Source of the DNA: Candidatus Gagatemarchaeum stordalenia
GTDB lineage: Archaea; Thermoproteota; Nitrososphaeria; Nitrososphaerales; Gagatemarchaeaceae
Length of the DNA: 52,910 nucleotides
Reading direction: 5' to 3'
Assembly (NCBI GenBank): GCA_003164815.1
Contig: PLUF01000020.1
Location: 1 to 52,910 of the forward strand
How positions within the stretch are numbered: position 1 is the first letter of the stretch; each line of letters starts with the position of its first letter. The position numbers and the translations under genes were made by a program. Below the pieces are notes generated by a model. That model worked only from the letters and a program-made list of their open reading frames with translations. It ran no database searches and had not been told where the DNA came from. This document shows, piece after piece, positions 33,843-43,278 of this stretch.

Positions 33843-34409
33843 GTAAAGCAGGGCAAGCCGAATCCAGGATTCAAGCCCGGCAACAAATACGGTGCCCGTC
33901 TCAAAGGCGTTCCGAAATCTGAGGAATGGAAGAGAAAGGCGAGCTTGTCAAAGTTAGGGGACAAGAACCCGATGCGGAATCCTATCTACGCAAGGAAGAT
34001 GGCAGACTCCAAGAGAGGAAAGCCGAATCCGAAGCATCGGGAGTACTGGAAGCTCAACCACGACGAACAACTTAGGAGGATGATGGTGGGGGAGCACAAG
34101 AAACCCAACAAGCTCGAGAAGCGATTGATCGACCTCATTCAGAGGGAAAATCTACCTTTCAAGTACGTCGGCAACTGGGAGTTCATTGTAGGCGGCAAGT
34201 GTCCTGACTTCATGAGTACAAATGGCAAGAAGCTGCTAATCGAGTTGTTCGGGAACTACTGGCACACCGTGAAGGCGAGAGAGACGGTGGAGGAACGGGT
34301 CGCCCGGTTCAGGGAGCACGGGTTCGAGACCCTGGTCCTCTGGGAGAGCGAGATGGGCGAAGAAAAGCGCGTGCTGGAGAAGATTCGACGGTTTTGCGGA
34401 GAAATCTGA
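33843..34409 (+). CDS. Free-standing homing-type endonuclease (NUMOD plus VSR-like)
   Basis: The N-terminal part has a NUMOD3-like DNA-binding repeat (GVPKSEEWKRKASLSKLGDK, then NPMRNPIYARKMADSKRGKP). The C-terminal part is a VSR/PD-(D/E)XK-like fold: NKLEKRLIDLIQRENLPFKY, CPDFMSTNGKKLLIELFGNY, WHTVKARE, with D, E and H in the positions expected for the EDxHD/VSR nucleases. I chose GTG 33843 (VKQGKPNP); the ATG at 33744 lies in the promoter of the VIT1 gene and the intervening residues look random. It lies between host genes without an intron or intein visible, and may have jumped by itself. Confidence 0.72.
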   Translation, partial: VKQGKPNPGFKPGNKYGARLKGVPKSEEWKRKASLSKLGDKNPMRNPIYARKMADSKRGKPNPKHREYWKLNHDEQLRRMMVGEHKKPNKLEKRLIDLIQRENLPFKYVGNWEFIVGGKCPDFMSTNGKKLLIELFGNYWHTVKARETVEERVARFREHGFETLVLWESEMGEEKRVLEKIRRFCGEI

Positions 34410-34518
34410 GTCGATTATGGCTCTCGGTGGCGTTCAAATGTGCGCTAAATGCAGAAGAAAAGTGGCTCTATAACGTTTATACAGGGATTTGGGGTATGCT
34501 ACTGTCAAGGCAATAAAT

Positions 34519-34665
34519 TTGGTCCAGGCATATTGTGTCAAGTGCAAAGCAAAGAGAGAGATGAAGACCCCTGCGAACATCACCATGAAGAACGGGAAGA
34601 AGGCTGTCCAGGGCGTCTGTCCGGTCTGCGGCACGAAGCTCTTCCGCATCGGGGGCAAGGTCTAG
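34519..34665 (+). CDS. 48-residue zinc-ribbon protein (DUF5679-like)
   Basis: From TTG 34519 the protein reads VQAYCVKCKAKREMKT..., with one CxxC near the start and CPVCGTKLFRIGGKV at the end, i.e. a two-knuckle zinc ribbon. Small proteins of this form (DUF5679) are common in Thaumarchaeota and are of unknown function; binding of nucleic acid is likely. Two TATA-like elements (CTCTATAAC, GTTTATAC) lie at about 34467-34482, so the leader is about 15 bases. It ends four bases before the convergent polymerase gene, so their 3' ends nearly touch. Confidence 0.8.
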   Translation: MVQAYCVKCKAKREMKTPANITMKNGKKAVQGVCPVCGTKLFRIGGKV

Positions 34666-34668
34666 GAC

Positions 34669-35847
34669 CTACCCCTCGGCTTTTTTCTCAATCCACACCG
34701 ATATGCTAGTCTGGTCTGCGGGCTCGCTCTTGACCTCCGAGACCTTCAGACCGACCAGCCTGACGGGAACCTTCTTCTCCTGAAACGACCTCATTAGCGA
34801 GCGCGCCTCCTTCAGGATCGTCTCAGTGTCGCCGGAGTACGTCGGTAGCCTCGCCTCCCTAGTGTGGGTCTCGAACCCCCTGAAGCGGATCTTGATCCCG
34901 ACCTTGCGGAAGACCATGTGGGACGACCGCACCCTCTCGCCCAGCTCCGAGGCTAGCCCGGCGATTATCTCATCCACCACCGCCCGGTCCTGCGAGTCCT
35001 CCTCCAGGGTCCGCTCGGTGCTGAACGACTTGAGCTCGTGCTCCCGCACGGGCTCGTCCTCCAGCCCGTTCGCGACCTCCCAGATCCAGAGCCCTGACCC
35101 GCCGAGCCGCCTCTTCACGACGTCGCCGTCGAGCGCCTGCAGGTCCCCGACCTTCGCTATCCCGAGGTCCCTGAGGAGCAGCTCGGTCTTGACACCCACC
35201 CCGGGGATGACTCCGATGGGCAGGGGGGCGAGGAACTCCCGCGTCGTGCCAAGGCCGACCACGGTAATCCCGTCGGGCTTGTGGAGGTCCGTCGCTATCT
35301 TGGCCGCGGACTTGCTCTCGGCGAGGCCGATGGAGCAGGTCAGCCCCGTCTCCGCGCGCAGGGCCTCCTTGAGCGCCGCGACCCAGGCCTGCGCCTCGCC
35401 CATCGTGGCCGCGACACCGCCCAGGTCGACGAAGGCCTCGTCGATCGAGACCTGCTCGAACTCCCGGACCCTGGATCGGATGGCTTTCATGACCTGGCTG
35501 GAGAGAGACTCATAGTACTCGAAGTCCGGGCGGAGGTAGACCGCCTGGGGGCAGAGCTTCCAGGCCTCAGAGATGGGCATCGCAGACCTGAGCCCGAACC
35601 TCCTCGCCGGGTAGTTGCAGGAGACGACGACGCCCCTCCCCTTGCCCTCCTTGGGATCGGCCCCGATGACGACCGGAGCGTCCTTGAGCGATGGGTTCCT
35701 CCTGGTCTCGGCGGAGGCGTAGAACGAGTCCATGTCGATGTGCGCGACCAGCCGGACGGGCCGGTCCTGCACCTGACCGGGGGTATCGGTCTCAGCCGAG
35801 AGGGAACTGTTCCCGCGCGGCGCTGTCCCTGTGGTCATGGACGACAC
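34669..35847 (-). CDS. dpo4: Y-family translesion DNA polymerase (Dpo4/DinB)
   Basis: DNA polymerase IV of 392 residues. The palm motifs are HIDMDSFYASAE (Asp near residue 38) and QVSIDEAFVDL (Asp-Glu near 138), the steric-gate region is FYASAE, and the thumb helix-hairpin-helix is IGVIPGVGVKTELLLRDLG. The little-finger domain follows, from about residue 260 (KSFSTERTLEED...). The first about 30 residues (TTGTAPRGNSSLSAETDT) precede the usual start and may be an extension or untranslated. A usual C-terminal PCNA-binding motif is not obvious (SVWIEKKAEG). It bypasses DNA lesions. It lies just downstream of the radical SAM gene. Confidence 0.93.
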   Translation of the reverse strand: MSSMTTGTAPRGNSSLSAETDTPGQVQDRPVRLVAHIDMDSFYASAETRRNPSLKDAPVVIGADPKEGKGRGVVVSCNYPARRFGLRSAMPISEAWKLCPQAVYLRPDFEYYESLSSQVMKAIRSRVREFEQVSIDEAFVDLGGVAATMGEAQAWVAALKEALRAETGLTCSIGLAESKSAAKIATDLHKPDGITVVGLGTTREFLAPLPIGVIPGVGVKTELLLRDLGIAKVGDLQALDGDVVKRRLGGSGLWIWEVANGLEDEPVREHELKSFSTERTLEEDSQDRAVVDEIIAGLASELGERVRSSHMVFRKVGIKIRFRGFETHTREARLPTYSGDTETILKEARSLMRSFQEKKVPVRLVGLKVSEVKSEPADQTSISVWIEKKAEG

Positions 35848-35861
35848 TAGACTGTCGCGGG

Positions 35862-37502
35862 CTAGTTAAGCCCGTAGCGCTTCACCTTCTCGAGGTCCAT
35901 TCCCCGGCTCTTGCAGATGCCCTCGATGAAGCGGAGCAGGCCCCAGCCCCCCAGGTTGAGCGTCGCGGACATGGCGGCCCGCCGGAGGACGTCCCCCTTG
36001 CTGTCGCGCGCCCCATCCCTCCTTATCATCTTCGCGAGGTGCCTGTAGCAGGCGTAGTAGACCGCGAGCTGCGACTCGTCCAGCATCTGCGCGCTGTACG
36101 ACTTGCTCTTTATCAGCCCCAAGGCCACGTTCTGCATGGGTGTGGCCGTGAACTCCGCCTGACGGCCGCTCTCGTACTCCATCTCGCTCAGACGGTTCAC
36201 CATCGCGACCGTCTCCCAATTGTCCTCCGGGCTCTCGTCCATCTGCCCGACCTGCACGGTGAAGGCCGGCCTCCAGTAGGCCCGGTTCATCGACTTCAGG
36301 CCCTCACCGACCATGTGCTGCCACGTTCCATCGGGGCCTATCTTGAGCGGAAGCGTCTTGTTGGGCATGTGCTCCAGGGCGAGCCTCTCGCTTCCTGTCT
36401 CCAGCCCCACCTGCACCCCTATCCACTTGTCCGGGCCAGCCCGTACCACCGAGGAGATCTGCTTGACGAGGTCGGGGTAGGCCGCCGGTATCGATATCCT
36501 GCCGTGGGTGGGGTTCGCATAGGTGATGCCTTTGACGCTCATCGCGGCCCCGAACAGCTCCATTATTGCGTCGGCGTTAGGCGTGAAGTGCGGGCCGTGT
36601 TGGTACGCGAATATCTCGTCGCTGTGCAGCCACGCCTGCGTCTTTCCGTGTCTGGCGTTGACCTCCACCTCCTTCTTGACCATCTCGGGCGTGTAGTAGC
36701 GGATGGGTCTGAGGGTTACCTCGCAGAAGTCGCAGCCTATCCCGCACCCGCGCATTACCTCGGTCAAACCCTTGACCGTGGGTCCCTGTATCAGAGGTAT
36801 GTCGTCGAGGGTGGGGAACTGCTTCCCCGTTCTGACCCTAGTTACGAATCGGTCGTGCGCGACCCAGGTCTTGTGGAAGCCGCTGTCGAAGAACTGGTAT
36901 CCCTGGAAGTATCCCTTGTCGTAGATCGTCCCGCCTGAGATGTCCTCCAGGACCTCGTTGATGATGTCGTCCGCCTCACCCTGGAACGCATAGTCGATCC
37001 CGAGCTCGTCCATGACCTCGGGCATCATTGTCAGCTCCCACACACCGGGCCCCCCGACGACCAGCTTCGCCTTCTTGCCCCTCTTCGTCACGCTGAGCTT
37101 CCTGATGAGCCGTTCGAACTCCACGCGCACCCAGGCTTTTGTCCGACCTCCGAATAGGAGCGAGAAGGACATCGTGAGCGGGCCCAGTCCCAGCGGGTCC
37201 ATCGTGTACACGCCGATTATCTCCGTATCGTCCTTGATGAAGTCGGCCGCAAAATCCTCGTGGGCGATGACGACGTCTTCCCTCCTGTTCCGGGCCAGCA
37301 GCGCCGATTCTAGCTTCCTCAGGGCGTAGGGCGCGAGCACGGCCCTGCCGTTGTCGTCTTGGGTCCGCCTTCCCTTGAGGAAGGCGTACAACGCCCCGGG
37401 AACGATCTTGGTGGGAGCACTGGGTAGGAAGTCCATGAGCGGGACGTTGTTGTACTCTCGGGATAGACTAGGGTCTGCGACAAAGACGTATTTCGCCATC
37501 AA
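35862..37502 (-). CDS. Radical SAM protein with N-terminal cobalamin-binding-like domain
   Basis: The iron-sulfur motif CGIGCDFC (CxxxCxxC, near residue 250) is followed by the barrel features of the radical SAM superfamily (GVQVGLETGSERLA, for example). The first about 220 residues (VIAHEDFAADFIKDDTEIIG, KAKLVVGGPGVWELTMM) look like the cobalamin-binding domain of the B12-type radical SAM methyltransferases, though without a clear B12 His motif. The length (546) fits that group. A methylation or ring-forming reaction is likely, on an unknown substrate. It is transcribed in the same direction as leuS and the polymerase gene. Confidence 0.85.
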   Translation of the reverse strand: MMAKYVFVADPSLSREYNNVPLMDFLPSAPTKIVPGALYAFLKGRRTQDDNGRAVLAPYALRKLESALLARNRREDVVIAHEDFAADFIKDDTEIIGVYTMDPLGLGPLTMSFSLLFGGRTKAWVRVEFERLIRKLSVTKRGKKAKLVVGGPGVWELTMMPEVMDELGIDYAFQGEADDIINEVLEDISGGTIYDKGYFQGYQFFDSGFHKTWVAHDRFVTRVRTGKQFPTLDDIPLIQGPTVKGLTEVMRGCGIGCDFCEVTLRPIRYYTPEMVKKEVEVNARHGKTQAWLHSDEIFAYQHGPHFTPNADAIMELFGAAMSVKGITYANPTHGRISIPAAYPDLVKQISSVVRAGPDKWIGVQVGLETGSERLALEHMPNKTLPLKIGPDGTWQHMVGEGLKSMNRAYWRPAFTVQVGQMDESPEDNWETVAMVNRLSEMEYESGRQAEFTATPMQNVALGLIKSKSYSAQMLDESQLAVYYACYRHLAKMIRRDGARDSKGDVLRRAAMSATLNLGGWGLLRFIEGICKSRGMDLEKVKRYGLN

Positions 37503-37561
37503 GATTACCGTTAGGGAAGCTTACGGAAGCTGGTTGTCCGTAATAATCCTTGCGCGCCGGC

Positions 37562-40393
37562 CTACTCGAGGTAGAAGGCCGGCTTGAACGGGAGCGCGCC
37601 GGACGCCTTCTTCGCCGGGTCATAGATGTCCGCAGCACCCGCCTTGAAGACCGTCACCTCCAGCCCCGTCTCGGACGAGATGAAGCCAGCGGCCCTGCTC
37701 AGGATCTCGAACTCGTCGAACCCCGTCAGCCCCTCCAGCGTCTCGACTAGGTCCTCACCGAGCTCGTACTGGAGCTTGATGACCCTCTCCGGCTTGATGC
37801 CGGTCTTCGCGTACTTCTTTATCACCGCGCCGCGGTCGCCGTGCTCCTTCTGCGCCCTTCGGAGCTCGAGGAAGTACTCCCTGGCGTCGTCGGAGGCGAC
37901 GTAGAGGGTAAGGCTCCTCTTGGACTCCTTGATTATCTTCAGGAGGTTCCTCGCGTCCTCCAGGACGCTGTTCACAAGCAGCTCGGCGGTCTCGGCCCCG
38001 GCGTCCTCGGGGAACTCGATCGTCGAGGGCCAGTCGGCCATGGTTATCAGGCCCTTTCCTCCCATCCTCTGGTTCAGCTCCTCCGCTGCGAAGGGGATGA
38101 AGGGGGAGAGGAGCCGGACCCAGGTCTCGGTCACGAGCTCGAGCGTCTGCCGCCGCGGGCTCTCCTCCCGCCTCAGGTACCAGCGGATGTCGTTCCAGAC
38201 GTCCAGGAGGGCGACAGAGAGGGCCTTCCTGATCTTCATCGTCTCGACCGAGGCCGTGACCGTCTCGACCCTGCGGCGCATGACCGAGATCAGCCACCTG
38301 TCGAGGTGGTCCAGGTCCCGCTGGACGGTGTCCCTCAGGGACTTCTCGATGAAGGGGAAGAGCGACTCGATCTTGAACTTGAGGTCCTCGGCGTTCTTGG
38401 CCTTCCAGTCGGCGTCGTCCATGCCGTCGGCGGCCAGCGCGAGCGTCGCCCTGAGCGCGTCGGCCCCGTACTGCTCGAGCGCCTGCCTCCAGGTGACGAA
38501 GATGGACCTCGACTTGGACATCTTCTGGCCCTCGATCTCTATCATCCCGTTGACGCTGAACCCGACGGGCCAGAGCTTCTCCTCGAAGAGCGCGACGTGG
38601 TGGAAGGCGTAGAAGGTGAGGTGGTTGGGTATCAGCTCCTTGGCCGAGTTCCGCAGGTCGACCGGGTACCAGTAGAGGAACTCGTTCCGCATGTTGTTCA
38701 GCATCTTGGGGTCTATCCCCGAGAGCTTGGCGACGTGCGCCTCCGAGCCCTTCCCCATGAAGAGGTAGTCGAAGACCTCCGGGACCAGCTGCTCGTACTT
38801 CACCTTCTCGGCGTTGACCAGCTGGTTAATCGTGTAGAACGCCATGTAGATCGTCGAGTCCGAGAGCGTCTCCACGATCCACTCCTTATCCCAGGGCAGC
38901 TTCGTCCCCATGCCCGACCGTCGGGCGCAGGGCCAGTTGCGCAGCCAGTCGATGGTCGAGAAGTACCACTCGAGCGACTGGTCGGGGTAGACGTTGGCCT
39001 TCCTGATGAGGGACTTCGTCCTCTCCTTCCACGCCGGGTCCGAGTAGTTCAGGAACCACTGGTTCTCCAGAATCTTGACGTAACAGCGGGTGCCGCACTT
39101 GCAGACGACCCTCTGCGGGAGCTCCTGCATGACGGCGAGCGTCCGGTCGGCCTTCATCGCCTCGACGACCTTCGGCTTCGCCTCGCTGACCTTGAGCCCG
39201 CCGTAGCCGTCGCAGTTAGACTTCATGACCCCCTTGTGGAACTCGGCCTTGTAGAGCTCGGCCGTCGCGTCCTCGAGCCTCGGGTCGTTGGAGTCCTTGA
39301 TCTCCCGCTTCTTCACCTCGTCCCGGGCAGGGACGTCGGAGTATCCCTGAATCGAGATGATCGATATGGGGCTGAGGCCGCGGGCGACCTCCCTGATCTC
39401 GGGCGACGCGTCGCCCCTCCCCTCCTGGATGTCGACGAGGCCCATGTAGTCGTAGGGAGCGTGTGCGGGGACGCTGTAGACGACCCCGGTCACCAGCTCG
39501 GTGTCGACGAAGGTCGCCGGGAGGACGGGCAGCGAGGCCCCGGTCACCGGCGCGGTCACGGTCGCCCCGAGCAGCTCTGACCCCCTGAACTCTCTCACGA
39601 CCCGCACCTTGTGCAGCTGCTCAGCCAGCCTGTTGACCGCGGAAGAGCTGATGATCCACGCCTCCCCGTCGACGTCGGCCTCGCAGTAGGCGCCGTCGGG
39701 GCGCAGCCAGACGTTCGTCGCCCCGAAGATCGTCTCTGGTCTCAGGGTCCCGGCCACGAGCCACTTCTCCCCCAGCTTGAACTTAATCAGGTTGAACTCC
39801 TCCGGCGAGACGCCCTCTCCCTCCATCCTGTCGTGGTCGCCGGTCGGGCTCTCGTCGTGCTTGCACCAGACGACGGGGTGGGTACCCTGTACGACGTAGC
39901 CCAGCTCGCGCAGCCGCACGTACTGCCACTCGATGAACTTCTTGAACGCCGGGTCGACGGTCCTGAACTCCCTCCGCCAGTCGATGGAGAACCCGGTCGC
40001 CTTCACGGCCTCCCGGGAGACCCTGGTGTAGTACGAGGCCAGGTACTCCGGGTCGACGAATCGGTCCACCTCCTCGGACGGCACCCCGTCAATCTGGGTG
40101 AACGCCCTCCTCACCGACTCGTCCCCCTGCGAGAGCCGGTAGCTCATCCCTGGGATGGACTCACCGGTCCAGTGCCACGCCCACGGGAAGAGGACGTTGT
40201 AGCCCTGCATCCGCTTGAACCGGGCGTAGATGTCGACCCTGGTCGCCGTGAAGCAGTGCCCTATGTGCAGCGGCCCGTTCATGTACGGGAACGGGAAGGT
40301 TACGAAGGACTTCTTCTTGCCGAATATGGGTTCGGACTCGAAGACCCTCTTCTCGTTCCACACGCCGAGCCAGTGCTTCTCGTAGGACGCCAT
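37562..40393 (-). CDS. leuS: Leucyl-tRNA synthetase
   Basis: Class I synthetase of the archaeal/eukaryotic type (943 residues). HIGH-type motif HIGH (residues 43-46, MNGPLHIGHCFTATRVD), the CP1 editing domain (FGATNVWLRPDGAYCEAD..., with a later TGVVYSVPAHAPYDYMGL), a zinc knuckle near CKCGTRCY, and KMSKS (near residue 623, GQKMSKSRS). The C-terminal tRNA-binding domain is present. It attaches leucine to tRNA-Leu and edits mischarged products. Six bases separate it from the upstream alaS, so they form an operon. Confidence 0.97.
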   Translation of the reverse strand: MASYEKHWLGVWNEKRVFESEPIFGKKKSFVTFPFPYMNGPLHIGHCFTATRVDIYARFKRMQGYNVLFPWAWHWTGESIPGMSYRLSQGDESVRRAFTQIDGVPSEEVDRFVDPEYLASYYTRVSREAVKATGFSIDWRREFRTVDPAFKKFIEWQYVRLRELGYVVQGTHPVVWCKHDESPTGDHDRMEGEGVSPEEFNLIKFKLGEKWLVAGTLRPETIFGATNVWLRPDGAYCEADVDGEAWIISSSAVNRLAEQLHKVRVVREFRGSELLGATVTAPVTGASLPVLPATFVDTELVTGVVYSVPAHAPYDYMGLVDIQEGRGDASPEIREVARGLSPISIISIQGYSDVPARDEVKKREIKDSNDPRLEDATAELYKAEFHKGVMKSNCDGYGGLKVSEAKPKVVEAMKADRTLAVMQELPQRVVCKCGTRCYVKILENQWFLNYSDPAWKERTKSLIRKANVYPDQSLEWYFSTIDWLRNWPCARRSGMGTKLPWDKEWIVETLSDSTIYMAFYTINQLVNAEKVKYEQLVPEVFDYLFMGKGSEAHVAKLSGIDPKMLNNMRNEFLYWYPVDLRNSAKELIPNHLTFYAFHHVALFEEKLWPVGFSVNGMIEIEGQKMSKSRSIFVTWRQALEQYGADALRATLALAADGMDDADWKAKNAEDLKFKIESLFPFIEKSLRDTVQRDLDHLDRWLISVMRRRVETVTASVETMKIRKALSVALLDVWNDIRWYLRREESPRRQTLELVTETWVRLLSPFIPFAAEELNQRMGGKGLITMADWPSTIEFPEDAGAETAELLVNSVLEDARNLLKIIKESKRSLTLYVASDDAREYFLELRRAQKEHGDRGAVIKKYAKTGIKPERVIKLQYELGEDLVETLEGLTGFDEFEILSRAAGFISSETGLEVTVFKAGAADIYDPAKKASGALPFKPAFYLE

Positions 40394-40399
40394 GCGATG

Positions 40400-43135
40400 C
40401 TAGCTCCCGACGAGACCTGAGACCTGATCGTAGACCGCCTGGGAGGCCTCCCCAATCTTCTCGACGGACGGGCCCCCGCCCTGGGCGAACTCCTTCGTTC
40501 CCCCTCCGGAGCCGCCGAGCGTCTTGGCTATGCTCTTGACCACAGAGTCCGCGGCGACGCCGAGCCCCGCGGCAGACTTGCCCACAAAACAGATGATCCT
40601 CGCGCTGCTTCCGCGGGGCGACAGACTAACGTAGACGAGAGACGGATCCGCGGTTACGCTCTTCTGTCCCTGGCTAACAATCAGTTCTTCGTTCAGCTCT
40701 TGGTCGTTCGAAAGATAAACCTTTACTCCCTTGACAGGCCGAGCCGAGGAGAGTATGTTGGGGATCGAGGAGGCGACTAGCCTCTCGCCTAGGGACTTCT
40801 CCCGCCGGGACGTCTCGTCGAGCTTCTGCTGGAGCTCCGCGAGGACTTTCACCACGTTCTCCCTCTGGGTGTTCAGCGCGGCCGACGCCTTCCCGATGGT
40901 CGAGTCCATCTCCTGCACGTACTCGACCGCGGGGTAGCCGGCGACGAAGTGGAGCCTCTCCACCCCGTCCTGGACCCGCTCCGTCCTGACTATCTTGATG
41001 AACCCGACCTCGCCCGTGGTCCGCGCGTGCGTCCCGCCGCAGGCCTGGACGTCCCAGTCGGCGATGTTCACGATCCTGAGCGTCCTCGAAGGCACTACGC
41101 CCCCCTGGAAGATCCTGAAGCCGTATTTCTCCTCGGCCTCCTTCCTCGGAAAGTTGGTTATCGTCACCGGCAGGTCCCTCATCACCACGTCGTTCGCGAC
41201 GTCCTCGATCTTCCGTATCTCCTCCTCGCCGAGGTGGGCGAAGTGCGTGATGTCCAGGCGCCCGTAGTCGGCCTCCTTGAAGGCCGAGTGCTGCCAGACC
41301 CAGGGGCCCAGGACCTGGCGCGAGGCCCCGTTCAGTATGTGCGTCGCTGTGTGGATGCGCTTTATCCTCTGCCTCCGGACCGAGTCCACCGCGCCGTGGA
41401 CCTGCGACCCCGCGGCGGGGAGGTCCCCGTCGACCTTGTGGAGGATGACGCCCCCGTACTTTATGACCTCGGCGACCTTCAGACCGTCTATCGTCCCGTG
41501 GTCCGGCTCCTGTCCGCCCCCCCTCGGGTAGAAGGCCGACCTGTCGAGGACTACGTAGCCGCCCTCGAAGGTCTTCAACACCTTCGCGTCGAACTCGAAC
41601 ATGTCAACGTCTTCGTAGTACAGCGGCTCGGTGTCCGGGAGGTCCGACGTGTCGAACTTCCGGCCCTTCTCCTCTGCCTTCTGGCTGATGTGCTTGGCGA
41701 CCACCCGCTGGTAGAAGTCCTCGGGGACGGCCACCTGGGCCCCTCCCTGGACGAGCTGCTCGGGCGTGATCCCGTCGGACTCGTAGAGCTTGACGAGGTC
41801 GTCGACACCCACCTCCTTCTTCGAGGCGGCGAGGGAGGCTACCACCTTAGAGGCCCTCTGCGTCGAGGAGGCGTACCTCGACTCTTCGACGCGGAGCACC
41901 TTCGAGACGTCGTCGTGGTGCTCCACGAGCTCGGGGTACATCTGCGATAGGGCCTGGGCCTGCCACTGGACCACGTCGAGCAGGTCGAGCTTGAAGCCGT
42001 AGCGCTGGATGAACGACTGAGCCCGGCGGAAGAGCACCCTGAGGTTGTATCCCCCGCCGACGTTGCTGGGGAGCTGGCCGTCGGCCACGGCGAAGAGGAG
42101 GGTCCTGGCGTGGTCCGCGATGGCGTACAGCGCCTCCACGGGCCCCAGCTTCTCCACTATCACGGCGGCCTCCACGCCGAGCACCTTCGCCATCTCGCGC
42201 CGCGCCTCGGTCAGGGTGGCGAACTCGTCGAGGTTCATGGTGCCCGCGAGCCGCGAGTACCTCATGAAGAGGTCCCGGTCGTACTCGACCTTGCAGGCCT
42301 CCTGCATCTTGGCGAGGACGGGCGCGAAGGTCGTGTCGTAGGAGGTCGGGGTGCCCTGGGTGATCCAGCTGAACCTCTCCAGGCCGGCCCCCATGTCGAT
42401 GACCGGCTCCTTCATCTCCCTGTAGTTAGTGATGTCGCCCTCGAACGCCGTGAAGACGGCGTTCCCGAGCTCGAGGCCCCTGACGAAGTACTCGAGGCAG
42501 TACCCGAAGGCCCCGGGGGCTCCGGTCCAGACGGACTCGATGAACGATATCTCATGCTCCGGGATCCCGAACTCCTTCGTCATGAGCTCGAAGTCCAGGT
42601 CTATGCACCTGTCCTTCCAGTAACCGTCCTTGTTCGCGATGGCGGTCTGCCCCACCATGCAGAACGACGTGTAGTGCTTTCCGCTCACCCCGACGCTCGG
42701 GACGTCGTTGAAGCGCGCGCACATCTGGGGGACGACCAGCGGGTTGGCGGGGAGCTCGAAGACGACCTTGCCCCCTTCGATCCTCTGGAAGTCGATGATC
42801 GAGGCCACCGTGAAGTAGAGGTCCGGCCTCCAGCGGCTCACGATGGGGTACCTCTCGACTATTGTGTGGCCGTTCCTGAGGAAGAAGTCCTCTATCGTCT
42901 TCCACGAGGAGACGTAGTCTATGGGCTTCTTGGTCGGCGGGTCGCCGATGAAGGAATACGGCGAGCACGGCTGGTCGTCGCACCGCGTCTTCTCCGGCTT
43001 CAGGGTCCAGAAGTGCTTCCCGCAGCTCTCGCACTTCTTCCTCACGAAGCCCTTCCGCTTGAAGAGGTCGACGAGATAGTACTTGTCGTAGTCCTTCGAG
43101 AACTTCTCCTGGAGCAGGGCCTTGTCGTTCGCCAT
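40400..43135 (-). CDS. alaS: Alanyl-tRNA synthetase
   Basis: Class II synthetase of 911 residues, archaeal type. It has the N-terminal archaeal zinc region (CESCGKHFWTLKPEKTRCDD, QPCSPYSFIGDPP), the catalytic core (SWKTIEDFFLRNGHTIVERY, then GAGLERFSWITQGTPTSY), the editing domain (YPRGGGQEPDHG, zinc ligands HTATH, CGGTHARTTGEVG) and the C-terminal oligomerisation domain with a Gly-rich tail (GGSGGGTKEFAQGGG). It starts at 43135 and shares a 143-base intergenic region with the divergent rpl12. Confidence 0.97.
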   Translation of the reverse strand: MANDKALLQEKFSKDYDKYYLVDLFKRKGFVRKKCESCGKHFWTLKPEKTRCDDQPCSPYSFIGDPPTKKPIDYVSSWKTIEDFFLRNGHTIVERYPIVSRWRPDLYFTVASIIDFQRIEGGKVVFELPANPLVVPQMCARFNDVPSVGVSGKHYTSFCMVGQTAIANKDGYWKDRCIDLDFELMTKEFGIPEHEISFIESVWTGAPGAFGYCLEYFVRGLELGNAVFTAFEGDITNYREMKEPVIDMGAGLERFSWITQGTPTSYDTTFAPVLAKMQEACKVEYDRDLFMRYSRLAGTMNLDEFATLTEARREMAKVLGVEAAVIVEKLGPVEALYAIADHARTLLFAVADGQLPSNVGGGYNLRVLFRRAQSFIQRYGFKLDLLDVVQWQAQALSQMYPELVEHHDDVSKVLRVEESRYASSTQRASKVVASLAASKKEVGVDDLVKLYESDGITPEQLVQGGAQVAVPEDFYQRVVAKHISQKAEEKGRKFDTSDLPDTEPLYYEDVDMFEFDAKVLKTFEGGYVVLDRSAFYPRGGGQEPDHGTIDGLKVAEVIKYGGVILHKVDGDLPAAGSQVHGAVDSVRRQRIKRIHTATHILNGASRQVLGPWVWQHSAFKEADYGRLDITHFAHLGEEEIRKIEDVANDVVMRDLPVTITNFPRKEAEEKYGFRIFQGGVVPSRTLRIVNIADWDVQACGGTHARTTGEVGFIKIVRTERVQDGVERLHFVAGYPAVEYVQEMDSTIGKASAALNTQRENVVKVLAELQQKLDETSRREKSLGERLVASSIPNILSSARPVKGVKVYLSNDQELNEELIVSQGQKSVTADPSLVYVSLSPRGSSARIICFVGKSAAGLGVAADSVVKSIAKTLGGSGGGTKEFAQGGGPSVEKIGEASQAVYDQVSGLVGS

Positions 43136-43195
43136 CCGGAGCGCCTTGACGCTTCACCCTCTCGAATCGGTAAATAAAGTAAGAGATGTGGGCGA

Positions 43196-43239
43196 CGCGG
43201 TGGTCCGAAGACTCCGCGCACCGCGCCCGTTCAGACCAC
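43196..43239. promoter_or_regulatory. Two overlapping inverted repeats between alaS and rpl12
   Basis: CGCGGTG (43196-43202) pairs with CACCGCG (43219-43225), and GTGGTC (43200-43205) pairs with GACCAC (43234-43239). The 5' arms overlap, so the two hairpins exclude each other. They lie upstream of the rpl12 TATA box and of an alaS TATA-like TTTATTT (about 43170-43176), so they could be operators rather than RNA switches. This is weak evidence. Confidence 0.3.
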
Positions 43240-43244
43240 GAAAA

Positions 43245-43254
43245 CTATAAAAAC
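43245..43254 (+). promoter_or_regulatory. TATA box of rpl12
   Basis: CTATAAAAAC lies 25-34 bases before the ATG at 43279. This gives a leaderless transcript. The adjacent GAAAA at its 5' side may be the BRE element. Confidence 0.65.
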
Positions 43255-43278
43255 GGTAGTGGGAGGGCAAATCGCAAT

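Noticed and set aside
35691-36938. 415-codon plus-strand frame
   Set aside because: Antisense shadow of the radical SAM gene, whose CxxxCxxC motif is on the minus strand.
37841-39580. 579-codon plus-strand frame
   Set aside because: It is the antisense shadow of leuS, with low-complexity Leu/Val/Asp/Gly/Arg composition and no motif.
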